Assembly: GCA_900455085.1 (NCBI GenBank) | Contig: UGTZ01000001.1 | Location: forward strand, 1,208,501 to 1,272,500 | Source: Providencia rettgeri | Lineage (GTDB): Bacteria > Pseudomonadota > Gammaproteobacteria > Enterobacterales > Enterobacteriaceae | DNA length: 64,000 nt | Direction: 5' to 3' | Part shown: positions 45,692-55,303 of the stretch, piece by piece | Numbering within the stretch: the stretch's first letter is position 1 | Layout of the letters: each line of letters opens with the position of its first letter | Notes under the pieces: generated by a model | Told to the model about the DNA's origin: nothing | What the model saw: the letters and a program-made list of their open reading frames with translations, nothing else | Databases searched by the model: none | Made by a program: the position numbers and the translations under genes

Positions 45692-46774
45692 TTATTGGTG
45701 AGAGTACCAGTCTAATTTTGCATTTGCCCACTCAATGCCACTTTTGTACTCATTTGGTAAAAGTGGAACTAAAGCAGTAAGTGTTGCAGACAATTGATTG
45801 CAGTCGCGATGAGAAAGGTTTAAATGGCCCACTTTCCGAGCAGGGCGCACCTCTTTTTCATACCAGTGAAGGTGAACTAGGGGTAAGTTTAACCAGTTTA
45901 TATTTACATCAGTACCAATTAAATTGACCATAACAGCAGGGCTATAGACTTCAGGTGATGGCATTGGCAGGTTTAAAATGGCACGTAGATGTAACTCAAA
46001 TTGGCTAATGGATGCACCATTTTGTGTCCAATGGCCGCTATTATGTACGCGAGGCGCAATTTCGTTAATCAGTAGGTTATCGCCCACGACAAAACACTCC
46101 ATTGCCATCACACCAATATAACCTAACTCATCCATGACTGCGCTGAGCATGGCTTGAGCTTGTTCCTGTTGCGGGTTAGTTGACTTAGGGAAGGCTACAC
46201 TGGTCCGCAAAATACCTTCTTGGTGCAAATTATGGGTAATCGGGTAAAAAACGGATTTTCCCTCTAAATTTCGGGCCCCAATGACAGACACTTCCGCGTC
46301 AAAAGGGATGCCTTGTTCAACGATACATTCACCGTAAATTTCAGCGGGTAAGTCTTTTTCATCACCAGGGCGAACACGCCATTGACCACGCCCGTCGTAG
46401 CCGCCAGTTCTGCGTTTTACAATGAGGAAATCGCCTAAAGTTGCAAATAATTCAGGCCATTGTTCAGGGGATTCTAATAATGCCCAAGGTGCAGTGGAAA
46501 GTTGCAAACTATCAAATAAACTTTTTTGTGGGAACCTATCCGCTAAACGTGGAAAAATATCACGGTTAATAAAGGCATTATGGCGAGCTAATTCTTTTGT
46601 CAAAGGTGTTTCTGGCCAGCGTTCAATTTCAGCGGTGATGACGCTTTGCTGATAAGGAACGGCTTCCGGCTCTGCATCAAGCCCAACAGGAAAAACGGCG
46701 ATACCTAATGGCTCACCCGCTTGACGCAGCATGCGACCTAGTTGGCCATTACCAAGCACACAAACGGGTTTCAT
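45692..46774 (-). CDS. purK: N5-carboxyaminoimidazole ribonucleotide synthase
   Basis: ATP-grasp enzyme that carboxylates AIR to N5-CAIR with bicarbonate in purine synthesis. 360 residues (E. coli 355). VCVLGNGQLGRMLRQAGEPLG opens the protein, KRRTGGYDGRGQW is the ATP-grasp loop, and NEIAPRVHNSGHWTQNGA carries the conserved active-site residues. Its ATG overlaps the purE stop by one base, giving coupling in the purEK operon. Confidence 0.96.
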   Translation of the reverse strand: MKPVCVLGNGQLGRMLRQAGEPLGIAVFPVGLDAEPEAVPYQQSVITAEIERWPETPLTKELARHNAFINRDIFPRLADRFPQKSLFDSLQLSTAPWALLESPEQWPELFATLGDFLIVKRRTGGYDGRGQWRVRPGDEKDLPAEIYGECIVEQGIPFDAEVSVIGARNLEGKSVFYPITHNLHQEGILRTSVAFPKSTNPQQEQAQAMLSAVMDELGYIGVMAMECFVVGDNLLINEIAPRVHNSGHWTQNGASISQFELHLRAILNLPMPSPEVYSPAVMVNLIGTDVNINWLNLPLVHLHWYEKEVRPARKVGHLNLSHRDCNQLSATLTALVPLLPNEYKSGIEWANAKLDWYSHQ

Positions 46775-47289
46775 TATGCTTCCCTCGGGTCTGGGTTGTT
46801 TAGCACATCATTGGTTTGTGCTTCACGCCACGCGGCAAGGCGGTTGAAAATAGCAGTATCACTTATTGCTAATACCTGAGCGGCTAACAGCGCTGCGTTT
46901 GCTGCACCTGCTTTACCGATTGCTAGTGTGCCGACAGGGATGCCTTTAGGCATTTGAACGATGGAGTATAGGCTGTCGACACCACTGAGAGCAGCGCTTT
47001 GTACTGGTACACCAAAGACAGGCACTAAGGTTTTTGCAGCTAACATACCCGGTAGATGAGCGGCACCACCAGCGCCTGCAATAATCACATCAACCCCATT
47101 TTTTTTCGCATTTTCAGCAAAGGAAAATAATTTATCTGGGGTGCGGTGTGCAGAGACGATTTCGACATGAAAAGGGATTTGGAGTTCAGTTAATACATCA
47201 GCAGCGTGCTGCATTGTCGTCCAATCGCTTTTCGAACCCATAACAATGGCGATTTTTGCCGCAGATTGAGCAGAAACTTGGGCAGTCAT
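46774..47289 (-). CDS. purE: N5-CAIR mutase
   Basis: Converts N5-CAIR to CAIR. 171 residues (E. coli 169). IVMGSKSDWTTMQHAADVL, SAHRTPDKL and GAGGAAHLPGMLAA are the class I PurE signature with the catalytic His. AGGAAAG is a good ribosome site, and a perfect PurR box lies about 85 bp upstream. Confidence 0.96.
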   Translation of the reverse strand: MTAQVSAQSAAKIAIVMGSKSDWTTMQHAADVLTELQIPFHVEIVSAHRTPDKLFSFAENAKKNGVDVIIAGAGGAAHLPGMLAAKTLVPVFGVPVQSAALSGVDSLYSIVQMPKGIPVGTLAIGKAGAANAALLAAQVLAISDTAIFNRLAAWREAQTNDVLNNPDPREA

Positions 47290-47371
47290 TTGGTGCTTTC
47301 CTGTAGTGAAAAAAACATGACCCTAAGATGGGGAAATTGAATTAAGGTGATCATATCACGGTAATGCAGTC

Positions 47372-47387
47372 AGGAAAACGTTTGCGT
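47372..47387 (-). promoter_or_regulatory. PurR operator of purEK
   Basis: On the minus strand ACGCAAACGTTTTCCT fits every defined position of the PurR consensus and lies upstream of purE, as in E. coli. Confidence 0.85.
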
Positions 47388-47446
47388 GATTAATAATTAA
47401 GCAAACGAGTCGTGTATGCGATGAGAAATTCTGGGGCTAATTAAAA

Positions 47447-48172
47447 TTACTCGAATGGAAAGAAAATAAGTTCAATGCCTTGCTCGCTAATGACAAAAGC
47501 AGAACCTTCATCGTGCCATGCACCTAATACACCTCGATAATGCAATTCACCACCGATATTCACCTCATGAATGGCAGGGCGGTGAGTATGACCATGGATC
47601 ATCCATTGCGCTTGGTGCCTTTGTAATGCATCAATAACGGCTTGCGAATTGACGTCCATAATCGACTCGGCTTTCATGCTGCTTGCATATTGGCTATTTT
47701 GTCGCATTTTTTGCGCGATACGGCGACGCACAAAGAGGGGGAGCAGCAAAAACAACCGTTGGACCCAAGGAGTATGAACTTTTTTACGGTAATTTTGATA
47801 GGCGGCATCGTCTATACATAATGTATCACCATGCAAAATTAAAATACGTTTACCATAAAGTTCGAGCAATGTTTCTTGCGGTAATAGGGTCATGCCACAC
47901 TGTTTCGCATAGCGTTTACCGATTAAAAAATCCCGATTTCCATGAATGAAATAACAGGGTATTCCGCGATCTGTAAGCTGTTTTAGTTCGTTGGCAACTT
48001 GTTGATGTAGCGGGTTGTTGTCATCATCGCCCACCCAATAATTGAAAAAATCGCCGAGAATATACAGGCTTTCGGCATGGATGGCTTGCTGTTGAATAAA
48101 GTTGATAAAACCGGCGGTGATCGCCGGTTCATCTTCACTTAAATGCAAATCTGCAATGATGTAAGTGGACAT
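47447..48172 (-). CDS. lpxH: UDP-2,3-diacylglucosamine hydrolase
   Basis: Lipid A pathway enzyme that cleaves UDP-2,3-diacylglucosamine to lipid X and UMP at the inner membrane. 241 residues (E. coli 240). Metallophosphoesterase motifs IADLHL, LGDFFNYWVGDD, HGNRDFLIG, LHGDTLC and MIHGHTHRPA are all intact. It lies 9 bp downstream of ppiB, presumably one operon, as in E. coli. Confidence 0.96.
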   Translation of the reverse strand: MSTYIIADLHLSEDEPAITAGFINFIQQQAIHAESLYILGDFFNYWVGDDDNNPLHQQVANELKQLTDRGIPCYFIHGNRDFLIGKRYAKQCGMTLLPQETLLELYGKRILILHGDTLCIDDAAYQNYRKKVHTPWVQRLFLLLPLFVRRRIAQKMRQNSQYASSMKAESIMDVNSQAVIDALQRHQAQWMIHGHTHRPAIHEVNIGGELHYRGVLGAWHDEGSAFVISEQGIELIFFPFE

Positions 48173-48181
48173 GCGTCAGGT

Positions 48182-48676
48182 TTACTCGCTGACAGTCACT
48201 TTTTCAATGATAACGTCTTCACGTGGAACATCTTGGTGGAAACCGCTACGGCCAGTTGAGACACCTTTGATTTTGTCAACAACGTCCATACCTTCAACCA
48301 CTTCAGCAAATACACAGTAGCCCCAGCCATCTGGACGTTCTGAACGGAAGTTTAAGAAGTCGTTGTCAGCAACGTTGATAAAGAACTGTGCTGTTGCTGA
48401 ATGAGGGTCGTTAGTACGAGCCATCGCTAAGGTACCACGGCTGTTTTTTAAACCGTTGTTAGCTTCGTTTTTGATAGGTGCTTTAGTGTTTTTTTGTTCC
48501 ATGCCCGGCTCAAAACCACCGCCTTGGATCATGAAACCATTAATAACACGATGGAAAATGGTATTATTGTAAAAACCTTCACGGCAGTAAGTTAAAAAGT
48601 TTTCGACTGTAACGGGGGCTTTATCGTCAAACGTTTTGATAACAATATCACCGTGATTGGTATGAAATGTAACCAT
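48182..48676 (-). CDS. ppiB: Cytoplasmic peptidyl-prolyl cis-trans isomerase B (cyclophilin)
   Basis: A 164-residue cyclophilin, the E. coli PpiB length, without a signal peptide. FHRVINGFMIQGGGFEPGM and LAMARTNDPHSATAQFFINVADNDFLN contain the catalytic Arg and the cyclosporin-site residues. It is divergent from cysS. Confidence 0.96.
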   Translation of the reverse strand: MVTFHTNHGDIVIKTFDDKAPVTVENFLTYCREGFYNNTIFHRVINGFMIQGGGFEPGMEQKNTKAPIKNEANNGLKNSRGTLAMARTNDPHSATAQFFINVADNDFLNFRSERPDGWGYCVFAEVVEGMDVVDKIKGVSTGRSGFHQDVPREDVIIEKVTVSE

Positions 48677-48943
48677 AATAGCTATCCTGAATAATTGTTT
48701 TTTGTGCGCTAACTTGCGAAAGCGTTGAGATCAGCACGTTTATATCACAGATAAAACCTGACTTGAAGCGGAAGGAAGCTTAGCGGGTAGTTTATAGCAT
48801 AATAGGTGTGTATTAAACCCAATGAATAAACTGAAAAGGAAGCGGGGTAAACCCTTGCATTCTTAAGGTGATCGGGGTTCAATAACATGATATTTTATCG
48901 GTAGAAATCGATAATCATTTTTCAAATAAATGGAAAAGTTCAG

Positions 48944-50332
48944 ATGCTACAAATTTTTAATACACTAAGTCGTCAAAAAGAAGAGTTTAAGCCCATCCAC
49001 GCAGGGAAGATTGGGATGTATGTGTGTGGCATCACTATCTACGACTTGTGTCATATCGGCCACGGCCGTACATTTGTGGCATTTGATGCAATTAGCCGCT
49101 ATTTGCGTTATTTGGGTTACGACTTAAATTATGTGCGCAACGTCACCGATATTGACGATAAAATCATTAAACGTGCAGCAGAAAATAATGAAAGCGTCGA
49201 AGAGCTAACAACGCGTATGCTGGCTGAAATGCATAAAGATTTCGATGCATTGAATATTTTACGCCCTGATAGCGAACCACGAGCAACGCGTCATATTGGT
49301 GAAATTATTGAATTAACCCAAAGCTTGATTGAGCGTGGTCATGCTTATGTCGCTGCGAATGGCGATGTCATGTTTGAGGTGAAAACCGACCCAAATTATG
49401 GCCTGTTATCCCGCCAAGATTTAGAGCAGTTGCAAGCAGGTGCTCGCGTCGAAGTGGCTGATGTAAAACGTAATCCAATGGACTTCGTCTTGTGGAAAAT
49501 GTCTAAAGAAGGCGAACCAAGCTGGGAATCCCCATGGGGCTTAGGCCGTCCAGGTTGGCACATTGAATGTTCGGCAATGAACAGTAAAACATTAGGCAAC
49601 CATTTTGATATTCACGGTGGCGGCTCAGATTTAATGTTTCCACACCATGAAAATGAAATCGCACAATCTACCTGTGCTCATGATGGCCCTTATGTGAATT
49701 ACTGGATGCACTCCGGTATGGTCATGGTTGATAGAGAGAAAATGTCTAAGTCTCTCAATAATTTCTTCACTATTCGTGACGTACTTGAGTATTACGATGC
49801 AGAAACAGTGCGTTATTTTCTGTTATCAGGCCATTATCGTAGCCAACTTAACTACACAGAAGAAAACTTGAAACAGGCGCGCACTGCACTTGAGCGTATG
49901 TATACGGCATTGCGCGGTACCGATAAATCGGCAGTTCCTGCTGGTGGTGATGAATTTAAAGCACGTTTCATTGAGGCGATGAATGACGACTTTAACACAC
50001 CAGAAGCTTATTCCGTGTTGTTTGACATGGTACGTGAAGTTAACCGTCTGAAATCAGAAGATATATCAGCGGCCAATGCGATGGCGGCACAACTTCGTGA
50101 ACTGGCTGGCGTTCTTGGTTTGTTAGAACAAGACCCAGAAAGTTTCTTAAAAGGCGGCGCACAGACTGAAGATGATGCGGAAGTGGCAAAAATCGAGGCA
50201 TTAATTCAACAACGCCTAGATGCGCGTCAAAATAAAGATTGGGCGCAAGCAGATGCGGCTCGTGATGAGCTGACAGCTATGGGGGTTGTGCTTGAGGATG
50301 GGGCTACTGGTACTACGTGGCGTCGCAAATAA
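48944..50332 (+). CDS. cysS: Cysteinyl-tRNA synthetase
   Basis: Class I synthetase of 462 residues (E. coli 461). The HIGH motif is CHIGHGRTF near residue 35, and the KMSKS loop is REKMSKSLNNF near 267. Zinc ligands are the N-terminal Cys in MYVCGITIYD, Cys in HIECSAMNSK and the His/Glu pair in HHENE. The 267-bp gap to divergent ppiB holds the promoters. A tandem ERIC array begins at its stop codon. Confidence 0.97.
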   Translation: MLQIFNTLSRQKEEFKPIHAGKIGMYVCGITIYDLCHIGHGRTFVAFDAISRYLRYLGYDLNYVRNVTDIDDKIIKRAAENNESVEELTTRMLAEMHKDFDALNILRPDSEPRATRHIGEIIELTQSLIERGHAYVAANGDVMFEVKTDPNYGLLSRQDLEQLQAGARVEVADVKRNPMDFVLWKMSKEGEPSWESPWGLGRPGWHIECSAMNSKTLGNHFDIHGGGSDLMFPHHENEIAQSTCAHDGPYVNYWMHSGMVMVDREKMSKSLNNFFTIRDVLEYYDAETVRYFLLSGHYRSQLNYTEENLKQARTALERMYTALRGTDKSAVPAGGDEFKARFIEAMNDDFNTPEAYSVLFDMVREVNRLKSEDISAANAMAAQLRELAGVLGLLEQDPESFLKGGAQTEDDAEVAKIEALIQQRLDARQNKDWAQADAARDELTAMGVVLEDGATGTTWRRK

Positions 50333-50458
50333 TACGCGTCATATTTCGTGCTGTGGCGGTGTTGCCATCACTTGGCTACTTGGGTCACATACTTTTGTAT
50401 GCTCCCCAAGTTATCCGCGTTCGGCGCCTAGCCACAACACGAACTATTTAGCGTATTA
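50329..50458. repeat. ERIC-like repeat, copy 1 of tandem array
   Basis: Outer inverted ends TAATACGC and GCGTATTA. The left end overlaps the cysS stop codon. The centre GTCACATACTTTTGTATGCTC and the right end CCACAACACGAACTATTTAG follow the ERIC plan, with the local sequence diverged. Confidence 0.82.
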
Positions 50459-50585
50459 ATAAGAGTCATATTCATACTGTGGTGGTGTTGCCATCACTTG
50501 GCTGCTTGGGCCACATACTTTTGTATGCTCCCCAAGTTATCCACGTTCGGCGCCTAGCCACAACACGAACTATTTAGCGTATTAA
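50459..50585. repeat. ERIC-like repeat, copy 2
   Basis: A direct 127-bp repeat of copy 1 with few differences (for example GGTGGTGTTG for GGCGGTGTTG and GCTGCTTGGGCC for GCTACTTGGGTC). Confidence 0.82.
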
Positions 50586-50668
50586 TAAGAGTCATATTCA
50601 TACTGTGGCGGTGTTGCCATCACTTGGCTACTTGGGTCACATACTTTTGTATGCTCCCCAAGTTATCC
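50586..50668. repeat. ERIC-like repeat, copy 3 (truncated)
   Basis: Begins ATAAGAGTCATATTCATACT like copy 2 and stops after CCCCAAGTTATCC; the right third is missing. The period of the array is 126-127 bp. Confidence 0.8.
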
Positions 50669-50705
50669 TTTCGAGTACTGATGGACTTAAAAAATCCTGC
50701 ATATT

Positions 50706-50743
50706 TAAACGGTTAAATATTGATATTTAACCGTTTTTTATTT
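50706..50743 (+). terminator. Terminator after cysS and the ERIC array
   Basis: AACGGTTAAATAT and ATATTTAACCGTT form a near-perfect stem, followed by TTTTATTTTT. Confidence 0.85.
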
Positions 50744-50749
50744 TTAGTG

Positions 50750-50777
50750 TGAAATAAAAGCCCCCCAGTTAAGGGGG
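50750..50777 (-). terminator. Terminator of the fru operon
   Basis: On the minus strand CCCCCC, loop TTAACT, GGGGGG, followed by CTTTTATTT. Confidence 0.75.
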
Positions 50778-50825
50778 GAATAAGACTACCAACAGGGACT
50801 AGGAATGGAACTTAAATCTGAGCGA

Positions 50826-52520
50826 TTAAGCGATACTTGCCATTTCTTGTTGAGCTTCTTTGGGCGTTGCTTTTTTGACAATGGCATAAAGCACACCAGA
50901 AACCACCGTACCAGCTACTATCGCGAATAAATACATCAATACATGATTAATAGCTCCGGGTATTAACAGCACAAATAAACCACCGTGAGGTGCCATCAAC
51001 TGAATACCAAAGTACATGGATAGCGCCCCAGTTATTGCACCACCAATGATACAAACAGGAAGAACACGGATAGGGTCTTTGGCGGCAAACGGAATAGCAC
51101 CTTCTGAAATAAAACATAAACCGAGAACAAAAGAGGCTTTACCTGCTTCGCGTTCAGCGGGAACAAATTTATGTCTCGCTATTAATGTGGCAATCCCCAT
51201 TGCCAATGGCGGCACCATACCTGCAGCCATAATCGCTGCCATTGGTGCGTAGGTTTGTGAACTTAATAGGCCGACACCAAAGGCGTAAGCAGCTTTGTTG
51301 ACCGGGCCTCCCATATCCGTACACATCATGGCACCCAATATTGCACCTAAGATCACTGCATTGGTGGTTCCCATGGTATTTAGCCAGTTAGTTAACCAGT
51401 CCATCAACCACGCTACAGGGTGACCAATCACATAGATCATGGCTAAACCGGTAAATAAAGTCGAAATCAATGGCACGATTAAAATCGGTTTTAACGCTTC
51501 CATTGTTTGCGGTAATTTTAATCGAGTGCTAATAAAGTGAGCACTGTAGCCCGCAAGGAAACCGGAAATGATCCCGCCTAAAAAACCTGCACCTAAGGTG
51601 GTCGCAAGTACCCCACCGACTAAACCCGGGGTTAGCCCTGTTCTGTCAGCAATGGAATAGGCGATATAACCCGATAGTACAGGCACCATTAATGCAAGGG
51701 CTGTTTGCCCACCAATTAGGCTAAGCGCCCAGGCCAGAGAGCCTTCTACATTGGATGCCTCTAAACCAAAAGCAAATGAAAGTGCAGTACACAATCCTCC
51801 TGCCACAACCATCGGGAGCATATAAGACACACCTGTGAGTAAGTGCTTATAGACTCCGCGTTTTTCGTTGGATTGGCTTGATTGTGATGAGTTTTTGCCA
51901 TTTTGTGGCGAAAATGTACTCGCCTCCTTTATCGCTCTATCTAATTCCTGTGCTGTTTTCTTCAATGCTGCACTGGTAGAGGTGCGGTACATTGGCTTTC
52001 CCGCAAATTTATCCACATTGACTTCGATATCAGCAGCGACAATGACTAAATCAGCTTGTGCAATTTCTTCTGGTGTAATTTCATTTCCAACCCCTACAGA
52101 ACCACGGGTTTCTACTTTGATATTCCAGCCTCGTTTTTTTGCTTCAGCTTCAAGTGCTTCTGCGGACATATAAGTGTGAGCAACCCCTGTAGGGCAAGCT
52201 GTAACGGCTAATATAGAGAAAGTTTTTGTGTGCTGCGGTTCGGCAATTTGTTGTTCACAAAGTGTGGCTTCATTAATTGCTGATGTCAGGAATTCAGCAG
52301 GTTGCCTAACAGCGACATCGGGGTGGCCGAAATAGATTTTTTTGTCTGCACAATTGAAATCTTCAGGCAACTGAGTGTCGAAACAAATCACAATATCTGC
52401 ATCAGTAATTTGTTCAGTAAAGGTGATATTTTGTAAGGCAGATACATTTTTTAAGGCATCGATGGCTAGCCAGCAAATAGCAGGGCCTTGCTGGTGGCTT
52501 GGAGCGATTAATATTTTCAT
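50826..52520 (-). CDS. fruA: Fructose PTS IIBC component
   Basis: Imports fructose and phosphorylates it to fructose 1-phosphate. 564 residues. A degenerate first IIB' domain (residues 1-95) is followed by the active IIB with the phosphocysteine motif VTACPTGVAHTYM and ETRGSVGVGNEITP, a Ser/Gln-rich linker, then the ten-segment IIC domain beginning HLLTGVSYMLPMVVAGG. The ATG at 52520 follows GAGG and aligns with the E. coli start; upstream ATGs at 52535 and 52529 would give slightly longer forms, the first overlapping the fruK stop. Confidence 0.95.
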   Translation of the reverse strand: MKILIAPSHQQGPAICWLAIDALKNVSALQNITFTEQITDADIVICFDTQLPEDFNCADKKIYFGHPDVAVRQPAEFLTSAINEATLCEQQIAEPQHTKTFSILAVTACPTGVAHTYMSAEALEAEAKKRGWNIKVETRGSVGVGNEITPEEIAQADLVIVAADIEVNVDKFAGKPMYRTSTSAALKKTAQELDRAIKEASTFSPQNGKNSSQSSQSNEKRGVYKHLLTGVSYMLPMVVAGGLCTALSFAFGLEASNVEGSLAWALSLIGGQTALALMVPVLSGYIAYSIADRTGLTPGLVGGVLATTLGAGFLGGIISGFLAGYSAHFISTRLKLPQTMEALKPILIVPLISTLFTGLAMIYVIGHPVAWLMDWLTNWLNTMGTTNAVILGAILGAMMCTDMGGPVNKAAYAFGVGLLSSQTYAPMAAIMAAGMVPPLAMGIATLIARHKFVPAEREAGKASFVLGLCFISEGAIPFAAKDPIRVLPVCIIGGAITGALSMYFGIQLMAPHGGLFVLLIPGAINHVLMYLFAIVAGTVVSGVLYAIVKKATPKEAQQEMASIA

Positions 52521-52531
52521 GTTTTTCATCC

Positions 52532-53476
52532 TCATTGAGCCGTAAACGGTTGTAAGTCAACCTTTGTCATCATATGTGCAAGTTGCGCTCGGTCTGTGAT
52601 ACCGACATTGGGTTGGGAGACTGCAAGTGCAGAAATAGCAGTAGCTAAGCGTAGTGTGTGCTCACTTGTCTGCCTCATCATTAGCCCGTAAATTAACCCT
52701 CCTACCATTGAGTCCCCTGCGCCAACGGTGCTGATAACGTCACATTCAGGTGGTTTAGCAAACCAAGCGCCTGATGAATTGACCCACATGGCACCTTTTT
52801 CGCCTAAAGAAACCACCACATGGGCAATACCTTGTTCGCGAAGTTGATTTGCGGCATCAACAATATCTTGATGAGTGGGAAGAGGTTTTCCTGCCCAAAT
52901 TTCAAGTTCACGATGATTCGGTTTTACTAACCAAGGAGAAGCTTTGAGTCCAGCAACAAAAGCTTCACGGCTACTATCAAAAATGACACACATGCATTGT
53001 TCTCTAAGGCGTAACATCCATTGAGTAAAATCATTCAAATCAATACCTTGTGGTAAACTTCCACTGACGCAAATCATATCAAACTGGCCCGCCCAACTGA
53101 GTGAATCGGTGACGAAACGCTGCCAATCCGCTTTAGTGACACTGAAGCCCGAGAAGTTAAAATCGGTAACTTCGCCGGTGTGCTCAGTCAGTTTTACATT
53201 GATACGGGTGCGGCCTTCCACAACTTGAAAGCGGTTAGCTATTCCTGTTTCACTGAAAGCTTTTTGGAAACCATCTTGGTTTTCTTTGCCTAAAAAGCCA
53301 CCAACAGTGACATCAATTCCTAAGTTTTTTAGCACTTTAGCTACATTTATGCCTTTTCCAGCAGCATGAAGCCCTGCAGTTTTGACTAAATTCACATCAC
53401 CTCGATGAATATCAGGTAATAACCCAACCAAATCATAGGCGGGGTTTAGCGTGATAGTTGCGACTCTTCTGCTCAT
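52532..53476 (-). CDS. fruK: 1-phosphofructokinase
   Basis: Phosphorylates fructose 1-phosphate to fructose 1,6-bisphosphate. PfkB family, 314 residues (E. coli 312). ITLNPAYDLVG opens the protein, GLHAAGKGINVAKVLKNLG is the sugar-binding region, and STVGAGDSMVGGLIYG carries the anion hole and catalytic Asp. It overlaps the fruB stop by 4 bp (ATGA). Confidence 0.96.
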   Translation of the reverse strand: MSRRVATITLNPAYDLVGLLPDIHRGDVNLVKTAGLHAAGKGINVAKVLKNLGIDVTVGGFLGKENQDGFQKAFSETGIANRFQVVEGRTRINVKLTEHTGEVTDFNFSGFSVTKADWQRFVTDSLSWAGQFDMICVSGSLPQGIDLNDFTQWMLRLREQCMCVIFDSSREAFVAGLKASPWLVKPNHRELEIWAGKPLPTHQDIVDAANQLREQGIAHVVVSLGEKGAMWVNSSGAWFAKPPECDVISTVGAGDSMVGGLIYGLMMRQTSEHTLRLATAISALAVSQPNVGITDRAQLAHMMTKVDLQPFTAQ

Positions 53477-54627
53477 GCGATTTTTTCTCCAAGTCCTGAA
53501 TTAATTGCCTCGCCAATGGTAACGATAGCTTCTTGTGCATCTGTACCTTCTGCGTGAATTCGTAAACGGTGCCCACATTTAGCGCCTAAACTGACGATTT
53601 TCATTAAGCTGCGACCATTTACGGGAGTCGCAGTACCATCAAGATTACTCACAGTAATAGTGCTTTCGAACTGCTTAATGGTGGTGACTAACTGGGTGCT
53701 CGGGCGCGTATGTAGCCCATGTGGATTAAGAACGGTGAAGTCCTGAGTGATTCCGGATGTACTTGATGATTCACTTTCCGTGTGTGAATCTTCACTACGC
53801 AATAAATTAATTAAATTGTTAACGTTATCAGTGTTGTTAATTAGATTTAATTCTTTATTTTTCAATATATTATTTATTTTAAGTAAAAAAGTTTCTATCT
53901 GATAATTAGCGTAAGAGAGAGTGATTAGGGCATTGACTGGGTTACCTTGAAAGCTAAATGGTTTTTTTACGGTCGTTATCGCAATCGCATTCTGAATATT
54001 TCCAATAGGGCTATCACTTAACCAAATACCTTGACCTAAATACGAAGGTGTTTGGGTGAGAACTTGGGTAATAAAGTCGGTACTAACAGCTTGGGCATTT
54101 TGTAAGTTAATAATATTCTGTATTTTTAATGTGTTTATATTATCAACTTGAGCACTAACAGTGACCATTGAGTCATCAAGTTTCACTGGTTGGGTTTGAC
54201 GTTCACCCATTAGAATTTGCTTTAAGGCTTCAGGGGTGTCAGCTTTGGCCATCGCGTCAGCAGTGTGCTCATCACTGATAATGTGGGTTAACTGGCGAAG
54301 TAATTCGAGATGTTCATTGGATTGAGCTGCAATGCCAATAACAATATAAGCAGTTTGGTTATCACCCCAATCAATACCATTAGGGAATTGGAAAACAGCA
54401 AAACCTGTTTTCAACACTTGGTCTCTTGTCTGCGTTGTCCCGTGTGGGATTGCGATACCATTTCCCAAAAAGGTGGGAGCTTGGGTTTCTCGGTTAAGCA
54501 TTCCTTGTGCGTAACCGCTTTTTGCATAACCTGCATTTTCGAGAGCCTTAGCGACTTGTTCTATTGCATTTTTTTTATCAGATGCAGCAGCTGCAAGGTG
54601 GATATCGCTTATTGGTAAGTTAAACAT
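53473..54627 (-). CDS. fruB: FruB, fused EIIA-fructose/FPr (HPr-like) phosphotransfer protein
   Basis: A 384-residue diphosphoryl transfer protein (E. coli 376). The EIIA domain has the active His62 in GIAIPHGTT; a middle M domain follows; the linker around residues 255-290 is rich in Asn and Ser; and the C-terminal HPr-like domain has His306 in NPHGLHTRPS with the Ser site in GRSLMKIVSLG. It passes phosphate from EI to FruA. First gene of fruBKA, with a Cra box upstream. Low-complexity Asn codons make the linker AT-rich. Confidence 0.94.
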   Translation of the reverse strand: MFNLPISDIHLAAAASDKKNAIEQVAKALENAGYAKSGYAQGMLNRETQAPTFLGNGIAIPHGTTQTRDQVLKTGFAVFQFPNGIDWGDNQTAYIVIGIAAQSNEHLELLRQLTHIISDEHTADAMAKADTPEALKQILMGERQTQPVKLDDSMVTVSAQVDNINTLKIQNIINLQNAQAVSTDFITQVLTQTPSYLGQGIWLSDSPIGNIQNAIAITTVKKPFSFQGNPVNALITLSYANYQIETFLLKINNILKNKELNLINNTDNVNNLINLLRSEDSHTESESSSTSGITQDFTVLNPHGLHTRPSTQLVTTIKQFESTITVSNLDGTATPVNGRSLMKIVSLGAKCGHRLRIHAEGTDAQEAIVTIGEAINSGLGEKIA

Positions 54628-54720
54628 AATTTCTCCTGATTATTATTTATTGCCGGATCAGCCAGAAGACTTGCAAGCGGATCTGATTGTTTGTTAATCA
54701 TGTTATCGTTAACAAGGTTA

Positions 54721-54734
54721 GCTGAATCGTTTAG
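54721..54734. promoter_or_regulatory. Cra (FruR) box upstream of fruB
   Basis: GCTGAATCGTTTAG matches the Cra consensus (RSTGAAWCSNTHHW) at 13 of 14 positions, about 95 bp before the fruB start. The fru operon is the classic Cra target. GTTATCGTTAAC just downstream on the message may be a second, weaker operator. Confidence 0.78.
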
Positions 54735-55028
54735 TCTTGTCTATGTCGCTAAGGTACGAAATACAAAAAATGAGAGCTAAGTTAAATTTTTTAAGGGGAG
54801 GAACTGAGTGTGTTTTATCTGCCTTATGACAAAGCTGAAGTAATTGCTGAAGCTTTTTGTTTTTGTAAACCAATAAGTTAAATTATCAATATGTTTGGTT
54901 ATTTGAATGTTTAATACACTAAATATGGCTAAAGAAAAAATCTTCTAAAACCTCAAAAGAGCTTTGGTCGTTTTACAATAAATCGGATTATTTTGAACAA
55001 AGGGGGAGAGGGAGGTGGTTATTTATTA
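54735..55028. other. fruB-ybcJ intergenic stretch
   Basis: About 290 bp of AT-rich DNA between the fruB promoter and the hairpin downstream of ybcJ. I see no convincing open frame, repeat or RNA gene. Confidence 0.5.
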
Positions 55029-55053
55029 TGCAAAGGGAGGTAAGCTGAAATTT
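55029..55053 (-). terminator. Hairpin downstream of ybcJ
   Basis: GGTAAGCTGAAA and TTTCAGCTTACC form a 12-bp stem with almost no loop, 20 bp past the ybcJ stop. There is no T run after it on the minus strand. Confidence 0.55.
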
Positions 55054-55072
55054 TTCAGCTTACCTAAATGTA

Positions 55073-55285
55073 TTATTCTACAACTTTAATTTTTTGGCTG
55101 CCCATTGAAACGATTTTACCCGCGACAATTTTACAGCGTTTACGTGTTTCGACCACACCGTCAACTTCAACTAAGCCATCTGCAATCATGGCTTTTGCCA
55201 TTGCACCGCTTTCCGCCCAGCCTTCAATTTTTAGCAAATCACACAGTTCGACGTGTGGGTGCCCATTTAAATTGAATATATCCAT
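55073..55285 (-). CDS. ybcJ: YbcJ, S4-like RNA-binding protein
   Basis: A 70-residue protein (E. coli YbcJ 70) with an S4-type fold: HVELCDLLKIEGWAESGAMAKAMI followed by VEVDGVVETRKRCKI. The surface is basic, fitting RNA binding. It lies 18 bp downstream of folD, in the same operon as in E. coli. Confidence 0.92.
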   Translation of the reverse strand: MDIFNLNGHPHVELCDLLKIEGWAESGAMAKAMIADGLVEVDGVVETRKRCKIVAGKIVSMGSQKIKVVE

Positions 55286-55303
55286 GATTACTCCAAAATT
55301 ACA

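Noticed and set aside
50329..50668. CRISPR array
   Set aside because: The repeats are 127 bp, contiguous and palindromic with no spacers, so they are ERIC-like elements.
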